From an uncultured Ruminococcus sp. (GTDB lineage Bacteria > Bacillota > Clostridia > Oscillospirales > Ruminococcaceae): a stretch of DNA of 17,661 nucleotides. This document shows, piece after piece, positions 1-6,959 of this stretch. The stretch's first letter is position 1. Every line of letters starts with the position of its first letter. The notes below the pieces were generated by a model that had not been told where the DNA came from, did no database searches, and saw only the letters and a list, made by a program, of their open reading frames with translations. The translations under genes and the position numbers were made by a program. Location of the stretch: the NCBI GenBank assembly GCA_937901485.1, contig CALGTT010000327.1, positions 1-17,661 of the forward strand. Reading direction: 5' to 3'.

Positions 1-1
1 C

Positions 2-1213
2 ATGAACGATACGCTGCGAAACGGCGGAAGCGATGTCCGCTATCTTTCCGTTTCCGGGCTCGACAATCTGCGCCGGCTTCTCGGCGATGTCGTTCTGACG
101 GAAACCGACGTCCACAAATACGTCCGCTATCCCGACGGTACGCCCATGAAGAAATACGTCTGCTTCGATCCCGGTGTGCTCAATGACAACGGCATCATCC
201 GCATCTACTACGGCACGCAGTACCCCTACGAGGAGGAGGAGGGCTTTGCGGAGAATGAAGCACGCATCGCGCAGGAAATGGAGATGTTCGGCAAGTCCCG
301 CGAGGAGATCCTCGGCACGCCCGACAGCGTGATGGGTGCGGTCATGGCAGTGGTCGGGGACGACATGCTCACGATCACGCAAGAGCCGCGCCACATCATC
401 CCCTACCGCGTGAAAGGCACGAGCTTTGAGGAGCATCCATTCTTTGAGGCAAGCTCCATGCGCAAGGTCGGGGATACCTATTACTTCATTTATTCCTCCC
501 AGCAGAACCACGAGCTTTGCTATGCCACCAGTCAATATCCCGACAGGGATTTTGTGTTCGGCGGCACGATCGTTTCCAACGGTGATGTGGGCATGCACGG
601 CAGAACGGAAGCCGACCGCCTGAACATGACCGGTACAACGCACGGCAGTATCGAATGCCTCACCGGGCAGTGGTATGTGTTCTACCACCGCCTGACCCAC
701 AAATCCGACTACAGCCGTCAGGCATGTGCCGAGCGCATCGGGATCGCGCCCGACGGCAGCATTGCACAGGTGGAGATCACCTCCTGCGGGCCGAACGGCG
801 CACCGCTTCGCGCAGAGGGGACATACCCCGCCGTGATCGCCTGCAACATCACCAACGGCAACATGCCCCACGGTTCGAATTCCATCTACACGACCAGCTT
901 CCCGAATGTCACGCATTCCGGCGAGGATCGCTTCATCGGCGAGGTCTGCGGCGGCACGCTCCTCGGCTGGAAGTACTTTGAATTTGCGGATGTGACTGCA
1001 CTGCAGGTCACACTGCGCGGCGAAGCCTCCGGCACGATGTCCGCATTCACGCAGATGGAGGGCGCAGGCATCGGCAGTGCGGCGGTTTCTCCGAGTAAGG
1101 AATGGGCACGGATCTACATCCCCTTCACCGTGACAAACGGCACGCACGCGCTCTATCTGCGCTTTGAGGGCACAGGTCTGCTCGATGTGCTGGAGATCGG
1201 CTTTATCCGATAA
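2..1213 (+). CDS. Glycoside hydrolase family 43 protein, C-terminal part (5' end outside window)
   Basis: Probable family 43 glycoside hydrolase acting on arabinose/xylose-containing plant polysaccharide; the exact substrate cannot be told. The visible 403 residues hold the later blades of a five-bladed beta-propeller. CFDPGVLND (D56 here) fits the Asp that tunes the acid's pKa. FFEASSM (E149) fits the general-acid Glu. GTTHGSIE (H214) fits the conserved blade His. After about residue 270 the sequence looks like a beta-sandwich of carbohydrate-binding (CBM6-like) type. The N-terminal blade with the general-base Asp is missing, so the gene almost certainly starts before base 1 and the ATG at base 2 is probably internal. 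The stop at 1211 lies 9 bases before the next gene, whose ribosome binding site overlaps it, so the two are probably co-transcribed. Family call is from motif recognition; subfamily is unknown. Confidence 0.85.
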   Translation: MNDTLRNGGSDVRYLSVSGLDNLRRLLGDVVLTETDVHKYVRYPDGTPMKKYVCFDPGVLNDNGIIRIYYGTQYPYEEEEGFAENEARIAQEMEMFGKSREEILGTPDSVMGAVMAVVGDDMLTITQEPRHIIPYRVKGTSFEEHPFFEASSMRKVGDTYYFIYSSQQNHELCYATSQYPDRDFVFGGTIVSNGDVGMHGRTEADRLNMTGTTHGSIECLTGQWYVFYHRLTHKSDYSRQACAERIGIAPDGSIAQVEITSCGPNGAPLRAEGTYPAVIACNITNGNMPHGSNSIYTTSFPNVTHSGEDRFIGEVCGGTLLGWKYFEFADVTALQVTLRGEASGTMSAFTQMEGAGIGSAAVSPSKEWARIYIPFTVTNGTHALYLRFEGTGLLDVLEIGFIR

Positions 1214-1222
1214 GGAGGCAGT

Positions 1223-2041
1223 ATGGCAAAGCATTATTGCAGACATTGCAGGGAATCATGGGATCATGGGACGCACTGCCCGAAATGTGGCACGGCGGAG
1301 GAAAACTACGCGCTTCTGGTCATTTCGATCGTGTTCGGTGTCCTGCTTTTTCTGAGCGTGATGCTGATTCTGGTGTGTGAGCTGATCCTGCCCGATCTGG
1401 TGGAGAAATACAATTCGCAAACGTCCGCCTCGGTCGATGAATCCCGTGCGCCGGAGGAAACACGGCAGCATCTGGAAGCGCAGACGCGCCCCGCGCAGAC
1501 CGAACCGACCGTTCCGGCAGGGACTTTGCCTGCAGGTCTGTACGAGGTCGGCGCGGATATTCCGGCAGGGGAGTATGTCCTTGTGCCGGACGGCACGCAG
1601 GTGTCGGTGATCGGCGAGACCTTTCATCTGAGCATTTTCAATGACGATACCCTTGATGATAACGACCGCGCATTCGGCGGCTGGGTGGACTACAATCTGA
1701 TCATCCGCGTCGAGGAGGGGCAGTTCGTGGAACTGATGCACGCATTCATGTACAGCGCGGACGAGCCGAGCCGCCTTGCGCCGTTTGAAAAGCCGGGCAT
1801 GTTCTGCGTTGGCAGGGATCTGCCGGCAGGTACTTATCTTCTGGTCAGCACGAACGAGGGGTACAGCGGCATGTGTGTATACGGCACGGATTTTCAGTCC
1901 GTCCAGCAGGAATGGCTCGGCGCGATCTTTTTTGAGAAGGGCGAGACACAGTATGTTACACTTTCCGACGGCGACTACGTCCGCACGGAATTCTGCCGTC
2001 TTGCACCCACGGGCGGGGCGTTTGTGTCGTATGGGGAATGA
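1223..2041 (+). CDS. Zinc-ribbon, single-pass membrane protein with PAGxY-type repeats; function unknown
   Basis: A 272-residue protein of unknown function. Residues 6-22 hold two CxxC pairs (C6/C9 and C19/C22), a rubredoxin-like zinc ribbon expected in the cytoplasm. Residues 30-56 form one hydrophobic membrane segment. Residues 57-100 are a Thr/Glu/Pro/Gln-rich linker. The remaining outer part contains two copies of a motif of the form G-x-[YF]-x-VG-x-D-[IL]-PAG-x-Y: GLYEVGADIPAGEY at about 105-118 and GMFCVGRDLPAGTY at about 192-205. These look like repeated small beta units that may bind something outside the cell. The start is set by AAGGAGG at 1212-1218, overlapping the upstream stop codon. 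It follows the GH43 gene by 9 bases, suggesting an operon, but no direct sugar-related role can be read from it. Confidence 0.8.
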   Translation: MAKHYCRHCRESWDHGTHCPKCGTAEENYALLVISIVFGVLLFLSVMLILVCELILPDLVEKYNSQTSASVDESRAPEETRQHLEAQTRPAQTEPTVPAGTLPAGLYEVGADIPAGEYVLVPDGTQVSVIGETFHLSIFNDDTLDDNDRAFGGWVDYNLIIRVEEGQFVELMHAFMYSADEPSRLAPFEKPGMFCVGRDLPAGTYLLVSTNEGYSGMCVYGTDFQSVQQEWLGAIFFEKGETQYVTLSDGDYVRTEFCRLAPTGGAFVSYGE

Positions 2042-2057
2042 TAGCAGCAAACAAAAA

Positions 2058-2088
2058 CAGCTCCGTGTGATCGAACCACACGGAGCTG
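2058..2088. terminator. Rho-independent terminator between convergent genes
   Basis: A perfect 12-bp stem (CAGCTCCGTGTG with CACACGGAGCTG) around a 7-base loop lies between two convergent genes. Read leftward it is followed by TTTTTGT, a good U-tract, so it clearly serves the minus-strand membrane protein gene ending at 2160. Read rightward the tail is only ATTATTC, so it probably also ends the GH43/zinc-ribbon operon, but more weakly. Confidence 0.8.
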
Positions 2089-2159
2089 ATTATTCATGGG
2101 TGTAATGTCTTGCACCGGATCACTGCGAAAATGCATTCAACGCATTGAAAATGCCGTGG

Positions 2160-2921
2160 TCAACGCCAGAGGGAAATCCCCATAAACAGCAGAAGAAACG
2201 GCAGTAAGGTCAGCACGAGAAGTCCGAACGCAATGACGATCAGGAGCATTCCGAGGAGCTGACCGAGCAGACCGAACACGATGGCAAGTCCGAAATTTGC
2301 GGCAAGAAGGACAGAGCCGCGCAGGATGAGTCCCCATAAGCCTGCCTGCGTCATGCAGTGCAGAACGAGATAGATCATGATGATACCGGACAGGATCACC
2401 GTGACGGGCAGGATCTTCTCACTGAGCTGCAGACCGGAAGTCCAGCCCAGCTCCTTAGACAATGCGTGCAGGGTGATGTGCAGTCCGACAATGAGTGCCG
2501 GAGTTACGCTTGTCAGCAGTGTCATTCTCGGCAGTGCTGCGGCGATATCCGCCGGAAAGCGTCCCAGCGGCAGTTTATTGAGCAGAAAATTAACAGGTCT
2601 TTCGCAGAGCCACGCGATCAGGATCGCGGCAATGCTGATGGGGATGATGACAAATCCCTCGGAGTGTTCGAGCACGCGCATACCATATTCACAGATCCGG
2701 TTGACGAACGCCCAGCCTGACATGGTGCATTCCGTTTCTGCCGGCGGAAGCGTCAGAATCACATAAATAAACAAAGCTGTAACTGCCGCAGTAAACAGAC
2801 AGCAGAGCGATGCGCCGATGATTTTCATGACATCCCCTGCGCTGAGATGTCTGCCGCGCTCATTTGCGAGCATTCGTTCCATCTCCGCCGGAGATACCGT
2901 TCTGAATTCCATATCTTCCAT
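2160..2921 (-). CDS. Polytopic integral membrane protein, function unknown
   Basis: Not recognised. The 253-residue protein has a polar N-terminus of about 30 residues, then hydrophobic segments near residues 33-58, 88-105, 130-150, 171-187 and a long stretch 195-252 that could hold two more, so five or six membrane spans. No catalytic motif is visible. The sequence ends only a few residues after the last hydrophobic block. A GAGGT ribosome site sits 8 bases before the ATG at 2921; an in-frame ATG three codons later is possible. It has its own promoter (2984-2956) and a terminator (2088-2058), so it appears monocistronic. The abundance of Leu/Ile/Gly and absence of conserved charged residues in the spans gives no hint of a transporter class. 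Confidence 0.75.
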   Translation of the reverse strand: MEDMEFRTVSPAEMERMLANERGRHLSAGDVMKIIGASLCCLFTAAVTALFIYVILTLPPAETECTMSGWAFVNRICEYGMRVLEHSEGFVIIPISIAAILIAWLCERPVNFLLNKLPLGRFPADIAAALPRMTLLTSVTPALIVGLHITLHALSKELGWTSGLQLSEKILPVTVILSGIIMIYLVLHCMTQAGLWGLILRGSVLLAANFGLAIVFGLLGQLLGMLLIVIAFGLLVLTLLPFLLLFMGISLWR

Positions 2922-2955
2922 AAATTACCTCTTTTCCTGTATTATCCGTGATTAT

Positions 2956-2984
2956 ATTTTACCATAAACGACATAATTTGTCAA
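2956..2984 (-). promoter_or_regulatory. Sigma-70/SigA-type promoter for the 2160-2921 membrane protein
   Basis: On the minus strand TTGACA (2984-2979), 17-base spacer, TAAAAT (2961-2956). The -35 is consensus and the -10 matches 5 of 6. A transcript would start near 2949 and leave a leader of about 27 bases containing the GAGGT site. Confidence 0.75.
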
Positions 2985-3011
2985 GAGCATTGTCCGACGG
3001 GGATATGCTGA

Positions 3012-3037
3012 GCTGCTGCACAAGAACGTGCAGCAGC
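3012..3037 (-). terminator. Stem-loop just after the TM1266-type regulator gene, possible terminator
   Basis: A perfect 10-bp inverted repeat, GCTGCTGCAC / GTGCAGCAGC with a 6-base loop, starts 9 bases after the stop codon of the regulator gene. Its position at the end of the ABC operon suggests termination or 3'-end protection. There is no U-tract on the minus strand (TCAGCAT follows), so intrinsic termination is doubtful. On the plus strand CCTTTTCG follows, but no plus-strand gene enters here. Confidence 0.4.
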
Positions 3038-3045
3038 CCTTTTCG

Positions 3046-3303
3046 TTATGCAGTACCATTCACATTGGAGTACACCGTCTTTGCGGAGATCCCCGCAAGT
3101 CTGCCGATCTTGCCGGACAGTGCGCTGATGACGGTCTGGGGCGCGTCCACCGCCACACTGATGATGCTGATGCCGCGCGTGTGGTAGGGAATGCCCATTC
3201 TGCCGATGATGTACGCCCCGTATTCGTGGAGAATGCCGTTGAGGGCGGCAACGGAGTCGTTGTTTTCTACGATAATGCCGATGATGGCAACGCGTGTTTC
3301 CAT
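3046..3303 (-). CDS. TM1266-family putative iron-only hydrogenase system regulator
   Basis: An 85-residue protein that matches from memory the TM1266-type family annotated as iron-only ([FeFe]) hydrogenase system regulators, which have an ACT/NikR-C-like ferredoxin fold. The visible family features are the opening METRVAIIGIIVEN, the central HEYGAYIIGRMGIPY and the later ISIISVAVDAP and ISALSGKIGRL. Members normally sit near hydrogenase maturation genes; no hyd gene is in this window. It follows the second ABC-2 permease by 28 bases on the same strand and so is probably the last gene of the exporter operon. The start is supported by AAGGAAAG upstream of the ATG. Family assignment is firm; the biochemical role of the family is poorly established, so DNA or ligand binding is inference. 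Confidence 0.85.
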   Translation of the reverse strand: METRVAIIGIIVENNDSVAALNGILHEYGAYIIGRMGIPYHTRGISIISVAVDAPQTVISALSGKIGRLAGISAKTVYSNVNGTA

Positions 3304-3331
3304 AAAGCTTTCCTTTCTGTGTCCCGCAGGA

Positions 3332-4135
3332 TCACGAGCCTGTGCCGCTGTACTTCATCGCCCCGTACATCCAGAATTTGTAGCTCAGCCAGAAGAACAC
3401 CACGCCGAACAGCGGCGAGAGCCATGACAGAAGCGGCACTTCCTCAGGGCGAAGTATGACAATGCTCGGATAGTAAGCAATAAATGCAATCGGCATGACA
3501 AATGTGAAAATAAATCGGAATACGGGGCTGAAAATCGTAATCGGATATTTTGCGTAATCCTTGAATCTTGTCACAAGATCCAGCACATAGAATGAATTCT
3601 GAATCCAGAAGCAGGTTGCCGCCGCCGCATTCTGCAATGCGATCATAATCAGCGAGGCAGTGATCAGGAACACGATCAGTTTCAGCAGCATCAGCGGCGT
3701 GAAACCGAGTCCCAGCTTACTCCATGAGTAGGCAATCGTACCAATACCAAATGCAAGCTGTCCAAGACCCTTGATGTCGAAAACCTCGGACTGATAGTAG
3801 AAAAACAGATTGATCGGGCGGAAACAGTACTTCACAAAATCGCCCGAATACACATACATTCGCAGGCTCCAGTTGTTATCGAAAAAACACTGCACAGGAG
3901 TCAGTGAAACCAATGAAAATCCGTACAAGAACAGCATTTCGTAATAGTTCCAACCGTTAATGGACGGGAAATTGCGGAACAATATCCAGAAGCTGACAAA
4001 GCCCGCAATGTTGGTGAAAATCATACCGATTGTAGAGATGATAAAGTCCGCACGATAGCTCATTTTGCTTTTTAAGTCCTGTGCAAGGATTTTCCCGTAA
4101 ATGTGCAGATAAAAGCTTAAACCTTTTCTTTTCAT
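3332..4135 (-). CDS. ABC-2 type exporter permease (second permease of the operon)
   Basis: A 267-residue membrane protein with about six hydrophobic segments. It opens with MKRKGLSFYLHIYGKILAQDLKSKMSYRADFIIS in the style of ABC-2 permeases (COG3694/COG4587, DUF990-like), which work as a pair with a COG4586-type ATPase. The short amphipathic N-terminus, the SGDFVKYCFRPIN segment after the second span and the closing LLSWLSPLFGVVFFWLSYKFW fit that family. It lies 15 bases after the acetyltransferase gene, with AAAAAAGGAGGG before the ATG, so the reading is coupled to that gene. Together with the genes at 4950 and 5750 it should form a heteromeric exporter in the cytoplasmic membrane. The substrate is unknown; a cyanobacterial relative exports methyl viologen, but that does not fix the substrate here. 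Confidence 0.85.
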   Translation of the reverse strand: MKRKGLSFYLHIYGKILAQDLKSKMSYRADFIISTIGMIFTNIAGFVSFWILFRNFPSINGWNYYEMLFLYGFSLVSLTPVQCFFDNNWSLRMYVYSGDFVKYCFRPINLFFYYQSEVFDIKGLGQLAFGIGTIAYSWSKLGLGFTPLMLLKLIVFLITASLIMIALQNAAAATCFWIQNSFYVLDLVTRFKDYAKYPITIFSPVFRFIFTFVMPIAFIAYYPSIVILRPEEVPLLSWLSPLFGVVFFWLSYKFWMYGAMKYSGTGS

Positions 4136-4150
4136 TCTGCCCTCCTTTTT

Positions 4151-4945
4151 TCAGTCTGTGTAGTAGCAGCTCGGTACAGGAGCATTCCCGATACAAAGGT
4201 CGTGGTCAGCTCTTTCCCACAGCTTTTTGACAGTGTCAGTCATTTTCCTTGCGTCACAGCAGTACACAAGCGCATTGCCAAGCTGTGAATAGCTGACAGC
4301 CTCTGTATATTCAAACGCCTCTTTATAATTGGGATAGTATTCGGAAACACAGGTGTCAGCTGCCGCAGTAAAATGTGTATGGAATAGTGGAGATTTTATC
4401 TCTCTGCCACTATGATCTTTGATTGTTATAATAAATCCATCGGGATTGAGTCTGTCGGGTATTTCCAGACGCTCGTCAACAGCGTGAAGATATGTATTAC
4501 GCTCGTGTCCAACGCCGATAAGCAGTACCTTGCCGTTTTCTTCATATAATCTGCTGAGACAGCTGCCCACAGGAGCGGGACTTCCGCAAAGCTCTTCGCC
4601 CTTTACAAATTCTTCTGCGCCCTTTCCAAAAACTGTAACAGAATGAGTCGGGTGAAGCGAACGTACTCCGTCAGATCGGAATGCAGCCACTCTTGCCAGT
4701 ACTCCGATGCAGGGAACTGTCGTCCGAACATCATAAAATGGATTCTCACGATTGACGTTGTCCCAGGTATGAGTGGGGATTATCAGCAGTCCGTTTTCGA
4801 GATATTGACACATAGCGTCAATAAGACCATCAGCACCGTTTTCAATTTCACCTACAGACCGAAGAGATGCGTGAACAGTTACCTTGTCGTCACGTTTTAC
4901 CCCACTGTCAGACAAAAACTGCATGATATCGTTCTTTGTAACCAT
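4151..4945 (-). CDS. AAC(3)-family (aminoglycoside N3-acetyltransferase-like) acetyltransferase
   Basis: An acetyl-CoA-dependent N-acetyltransferase of the antibiotic-NAT (AAC(3)/YokD) family, 264 residues from the chosen start. Family motifs are present in order: VHASLRSVGEIENGADGLIDA near the N-terminus, PTHTWD, LHPTHSVTVFGKGAEEF, SPAPVGSCL and LIGVGHERNTYLHAVDER. The conserved His, Glu and Asp positions look intact, so the protein is probably active. The start is taken as 4945, not the in-frame ATG at 4960, because GGAGG lies 8 bases before 4945 and is itself inside the end of the preceding permease gene. The gene sits between two permease genes of one ABC exporter, an unusual place. Many chromosomal family members do not give aminoglycoside resistance, so drug modification is only one possibility. 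Confidence 0.85.
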   Translation of the reverse strand: MVTKNDIMQFLSDSGVKRDDKVTVHASLRSVGEIENGADGLIDAMCQYLENGLLIIPTHTWDNVNRENPFYDVRTTVPCIGVLARVAAFRSDGVRSLHPTHSVTVFGKGAEEFVKGEELCGSPAPVGSCLSRLYEENGKVLLIGVGHERNTYLHAVDERLEIPDRLNPDGFIITIKDHSGREIKSPLFHTHFTAAADTCVSEYYPNYKEAFEYTEAVSYSQLGNALVYCCDARKMTDTVKKLWERADHDLCIGNAPVPSCYYTD

Positions 4946-4949
4946 TCTA

Positions 4950-5753
4950 TTAGCCTCCATTCACAGTAATCTGCCGCAGTGATACCTTCCAGAACACCTT
5001 GCTGAGCACTGCCATGACAACGCACCAGAACAGCTGTATGCCGAGCGTTGTGAGAACCGTCTGCGGCTGCGGATCTCCGTCCAGCAGAACGGACAGCGGT
5101 GCATTGTAGATGGACTGAAACGGCAGATAATAGACAATTGTTTTCAGGGGTTCAGGGAAGAATGCAATCGGAATGGTTGCTCCCGACAGAAGCATCACAA
5201 TGACCTGCTTCATGATGTTGATACCCCAGATGGACTCTGTGTACAGACATATCGTTCCCACAAGGAAATCAATGCTGTAGTTAATGGACACTGCCATTAC
5301 AACGGAAATCATGAAAAACAGCAGATTCCATCCGAAGTGGATTGCACCGTTCGTAACAACCGCCACAACGATGAAAGTGGGCAGGAATGTGAAGAAAAAC
5401 TGCGTGACAAACGAGCCTGAGTATGACCAGAACAGATACTTCCGGTATTCCATAGGTTTGAGCAGGTCAAGTGCGATTTTTCCTGACTGGATGGAACGTC
5501 CGATCTCCCAAACAAGGTACATTTCCATAAAGTTGAACAGTGCCGTTGCCAATACAAGGTAAATGAGCGTATCGGAGAACGTCATGCCATTCACAATATC
5601 CGTGCCTGCTGAGGCATAGATGGCTTTCCACAGGAAATAGACTACGATCAGATAGAGCAGGTTACCGGCAATAATCACCAGCGTTCCCAGCCGGAACTGC
5701 AAGGATTCAATGATGCCTGCACGGGTAAGGGTGAGGAATTTTTTCAGCTTCAT
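4950..5753 (-). CDS. ABC-2 type exporter permease (first permease of the operon)
   Basis: A 267-residue membrane protein with about six spans and the general look of ABC-2 permeases that partner COG4586-type ATPases. It has a cytoplasmic N-terminus followed by a first span near residues 24-45, and the segment WEIGRSIQSGKIALDLLKPMEYRKYLF, which matches the family's conserved loop (typically GxxxxxLLKPxxY). PFQSIYNAPLSVLLDG near residue 215 is also family-like. Its ATG overlaps the stop of the ATPase gene by 4 bases (ATGA) and GGAGGG lies just upstream, so translation is coupled. It should pair with the permease at 3332-4135 in one exporter. The last codons carry the ribosome binding site of the acetyltransferase gene. 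Substrate unknown. Confidence 0.87.
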   Translation of the reverse strand: MKLKKFLTLTRAGIIESLQFRLGTLVIIAGNLLYLIVVYFLWKAIYASAGTDIVNGMTFSDTLIYLVLATALFNFMEMYLVWEIGRSIQSGKIALDLLKPMEYRKYLFWSYSGSFVTQFFFTFLPTFIVVAVVTNGAIHFGWNLLFFMISVVMAVSINYSIDFLVGTICLYTESIWGINIMKQVIVMLLSGATIPIAFFPEPLKTIVYYLPFQSIYNAPLSVLLDGDPQPQTVLTTLGIQLFWCVVMAVLSKVFWKVSLRQITVNGG

Positions 5754-6751
5754 TGCACACCCTCCTCGTAGATTTTCTTGATGACCTCCTCGGTGGAAAT
5801 TTCCTCAAGCTGCATATCACGGATATTGTAGGATTTCTGAAGCTGAGAAAGCACTTCCATCACCTTTGCCTTTTCCTCATCCACCAGAATGGAAATCCAC
5901 TCATCATCCGCAGAAACCTTGAAATCGGGAAGCTCCTTGTCAATTTTCTCCGCAAGCTGTTTCAGATCACCGTCAATGCGGATTTTCAGCGTTCTGTAGG
6001 AACCGAAGAAGTTTTTCAGATGTTCGATATCGTTATCATAGAGCATTTTGCCCTTGTCGATGATGACAATTCTCTGACAGAGAGCATCCACATCGCCCAT
6101 ATCGTGGGTGGTGAGAATGACAGTTGTATTCTTCTCCTTGTTCAGAGCATGAATGAGAGTACGGATTTTCGCTTTCATGGAAACGTCAAGACCAATCGTC
6201 GGCTCGTCCAGAAAGACGATTTTCGGGTTATGCAGAAATGCTGCCAGTATATCGCTGAGTGTACGCTGTCCCAGCGACATCTGGCGGACGGGCTTGTGTA
6301 ACAGCGGTTCAATATCCACAAGGGATTTGTAGAGTGTGAGCATCGCTTCATAGTCCGCATCGCTGACACCGTAGATGTCTTTGAGAATCTTGAAGGACTC
6401 CACAAGAGGCAGTGCCCACCACAGCTGCGAACGCTGTCCGAATACAACACCGATCTCCTGCGCATTTTTGGTTCGGTTCTGATAGGGGACATTTCCTCCT
6501 ACGAGGATTTCTCCGGAAGTCGGTTCAAGGATGCCCGTCATCATTTTGATGGTGGTTGATTTTCCAGCACCGTTCGGGCCTAAGTAGCCGACAATCTCGC
6601 CCTGCTGAATGTTCATGCTGATGTTGTCCACCGCACGGACGATTTTGTAGTCCCTTGAAAACAGGTCTTGCAGACTGCCTTTGAGTCCTTCGCGGCGGTT
6701 CAGTACTTTGAATTCTTTGGTGATGTTTTTAATTTCGATGATGTTTGACAT
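5750..6751 (-). CDS. ABC transporter ATP-binding protein, COG4586-type exporter
   Basis: The ATPase that powers the exporter formed with the permeases at 4950 and 3332. The 333-residue protein has Walker A GPNGAGKST (residues 58-66), a Q-loop at Q107 (GQRSQLWW), the signature MSLGQR (158-163), Walker B KIVFLDEP (177-184) and the switch His in LTTHDMGD (H216). A C-terminal regulatory region of about 90 residues follows. The N-terminal insert NRREGLKGSLQDLF is typical of the COG4586 group. An in-frame extension to 6937 exists but is rejected: GAGGTC lies 5 bases before the ATG at 6751, and the extension would contain the promoter itself. It is the first gene of a five-gene operon, ending in a 4-base overlap with the next gene. 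Confidence 0.92.
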   Translation of the reverse strand: MSNIIEIKNITKEFKVLNRREGLKGSLQDLFSRDYKIVRAVDNISMNIQQGEIVGYLGPNGAGKSTTIKMMTGILEPTSGEILVGGNVPYQNRTKNAQEIGVVFGQRSQLWWALPLVESFKILKDIYGVSDADYEAMLTLYKSLVDIEPLLHKPVRQMSLGQRTLSDILAAFLHNPKIVFLDEPTIGLDVSMKAKIRTLIHALNKEKNTTVILTTHDMGDVDALCQRIVIIDKGKMLYDNDIEHLKNFFGSYRTLKIRIDGDLKQLAEKIDKELPDFKVSADDEWISILVDEEKAKVMEVLSQLQKSYNIRDMQLEEISTEEVIKKIYEEGVQ

Positions 6752-6847
6752 GATGACCTCACTTTCTTGTGAGTGGAAAACAGATGGTATCGGGGCTGTT
6801 TGATCAATTCCCATAGCCGACACAGAAAGCATATGAGAATTAGTACC

Positions 6848-6876
6848 AGTATAGCGCACTTTCAGCGTTCTGTCAA
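6848..6876 (-). promoter_or_regulatory. Strong SigA-type promoter of the ABC exporter/acetyltransferase operon
   Basis: On the minus strand TTGACA (6876-6871), a 17-base spacer and TATACT (6853-6848): consensus -35 and 5 of 6 at the -10. Start would fall near 6841, giving a leader of about 90 bases before the ATG at 6751. A 14-base sequence in the -35/spacer region recurs inside the ATPase gene at 5984-5997. Confidence 0.8.
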
Positions 6877-6923
6877 GAGAAATGTCGAAATTGTAGCTTT
6901 TCTGTAACGAACTGAAAGAGAAA

Positions 6924-6952
6924 GCCCCGTCCTGCATGATGCAGAACGGGGC
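6924..6952 (-). terminator. Rho-independent terminator of the sigma/anti-sigma operon
   Basis: Seven-bp GCCCCGT/ACGGGGC stem, one mismatch, then a further CTGCA/TGCAG stem with a 3-base loop. On the minus strand it is followed by TTTCTCTTTC. It starts 7 bases after the stop codon of the anti-sigma gene and separates that operon from the ABC operon promoter about 50 bases further on. Confidence 0.8.
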
Positions 6953-6959
6953 ATAAAGG

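Noticed and set aside
6752..6937. A 62-residue N-terminal extension of the ABC ATPase
   Set aside because: It would span the operon's own promoter, and a good ribosome site stands before the ATG at 6751.
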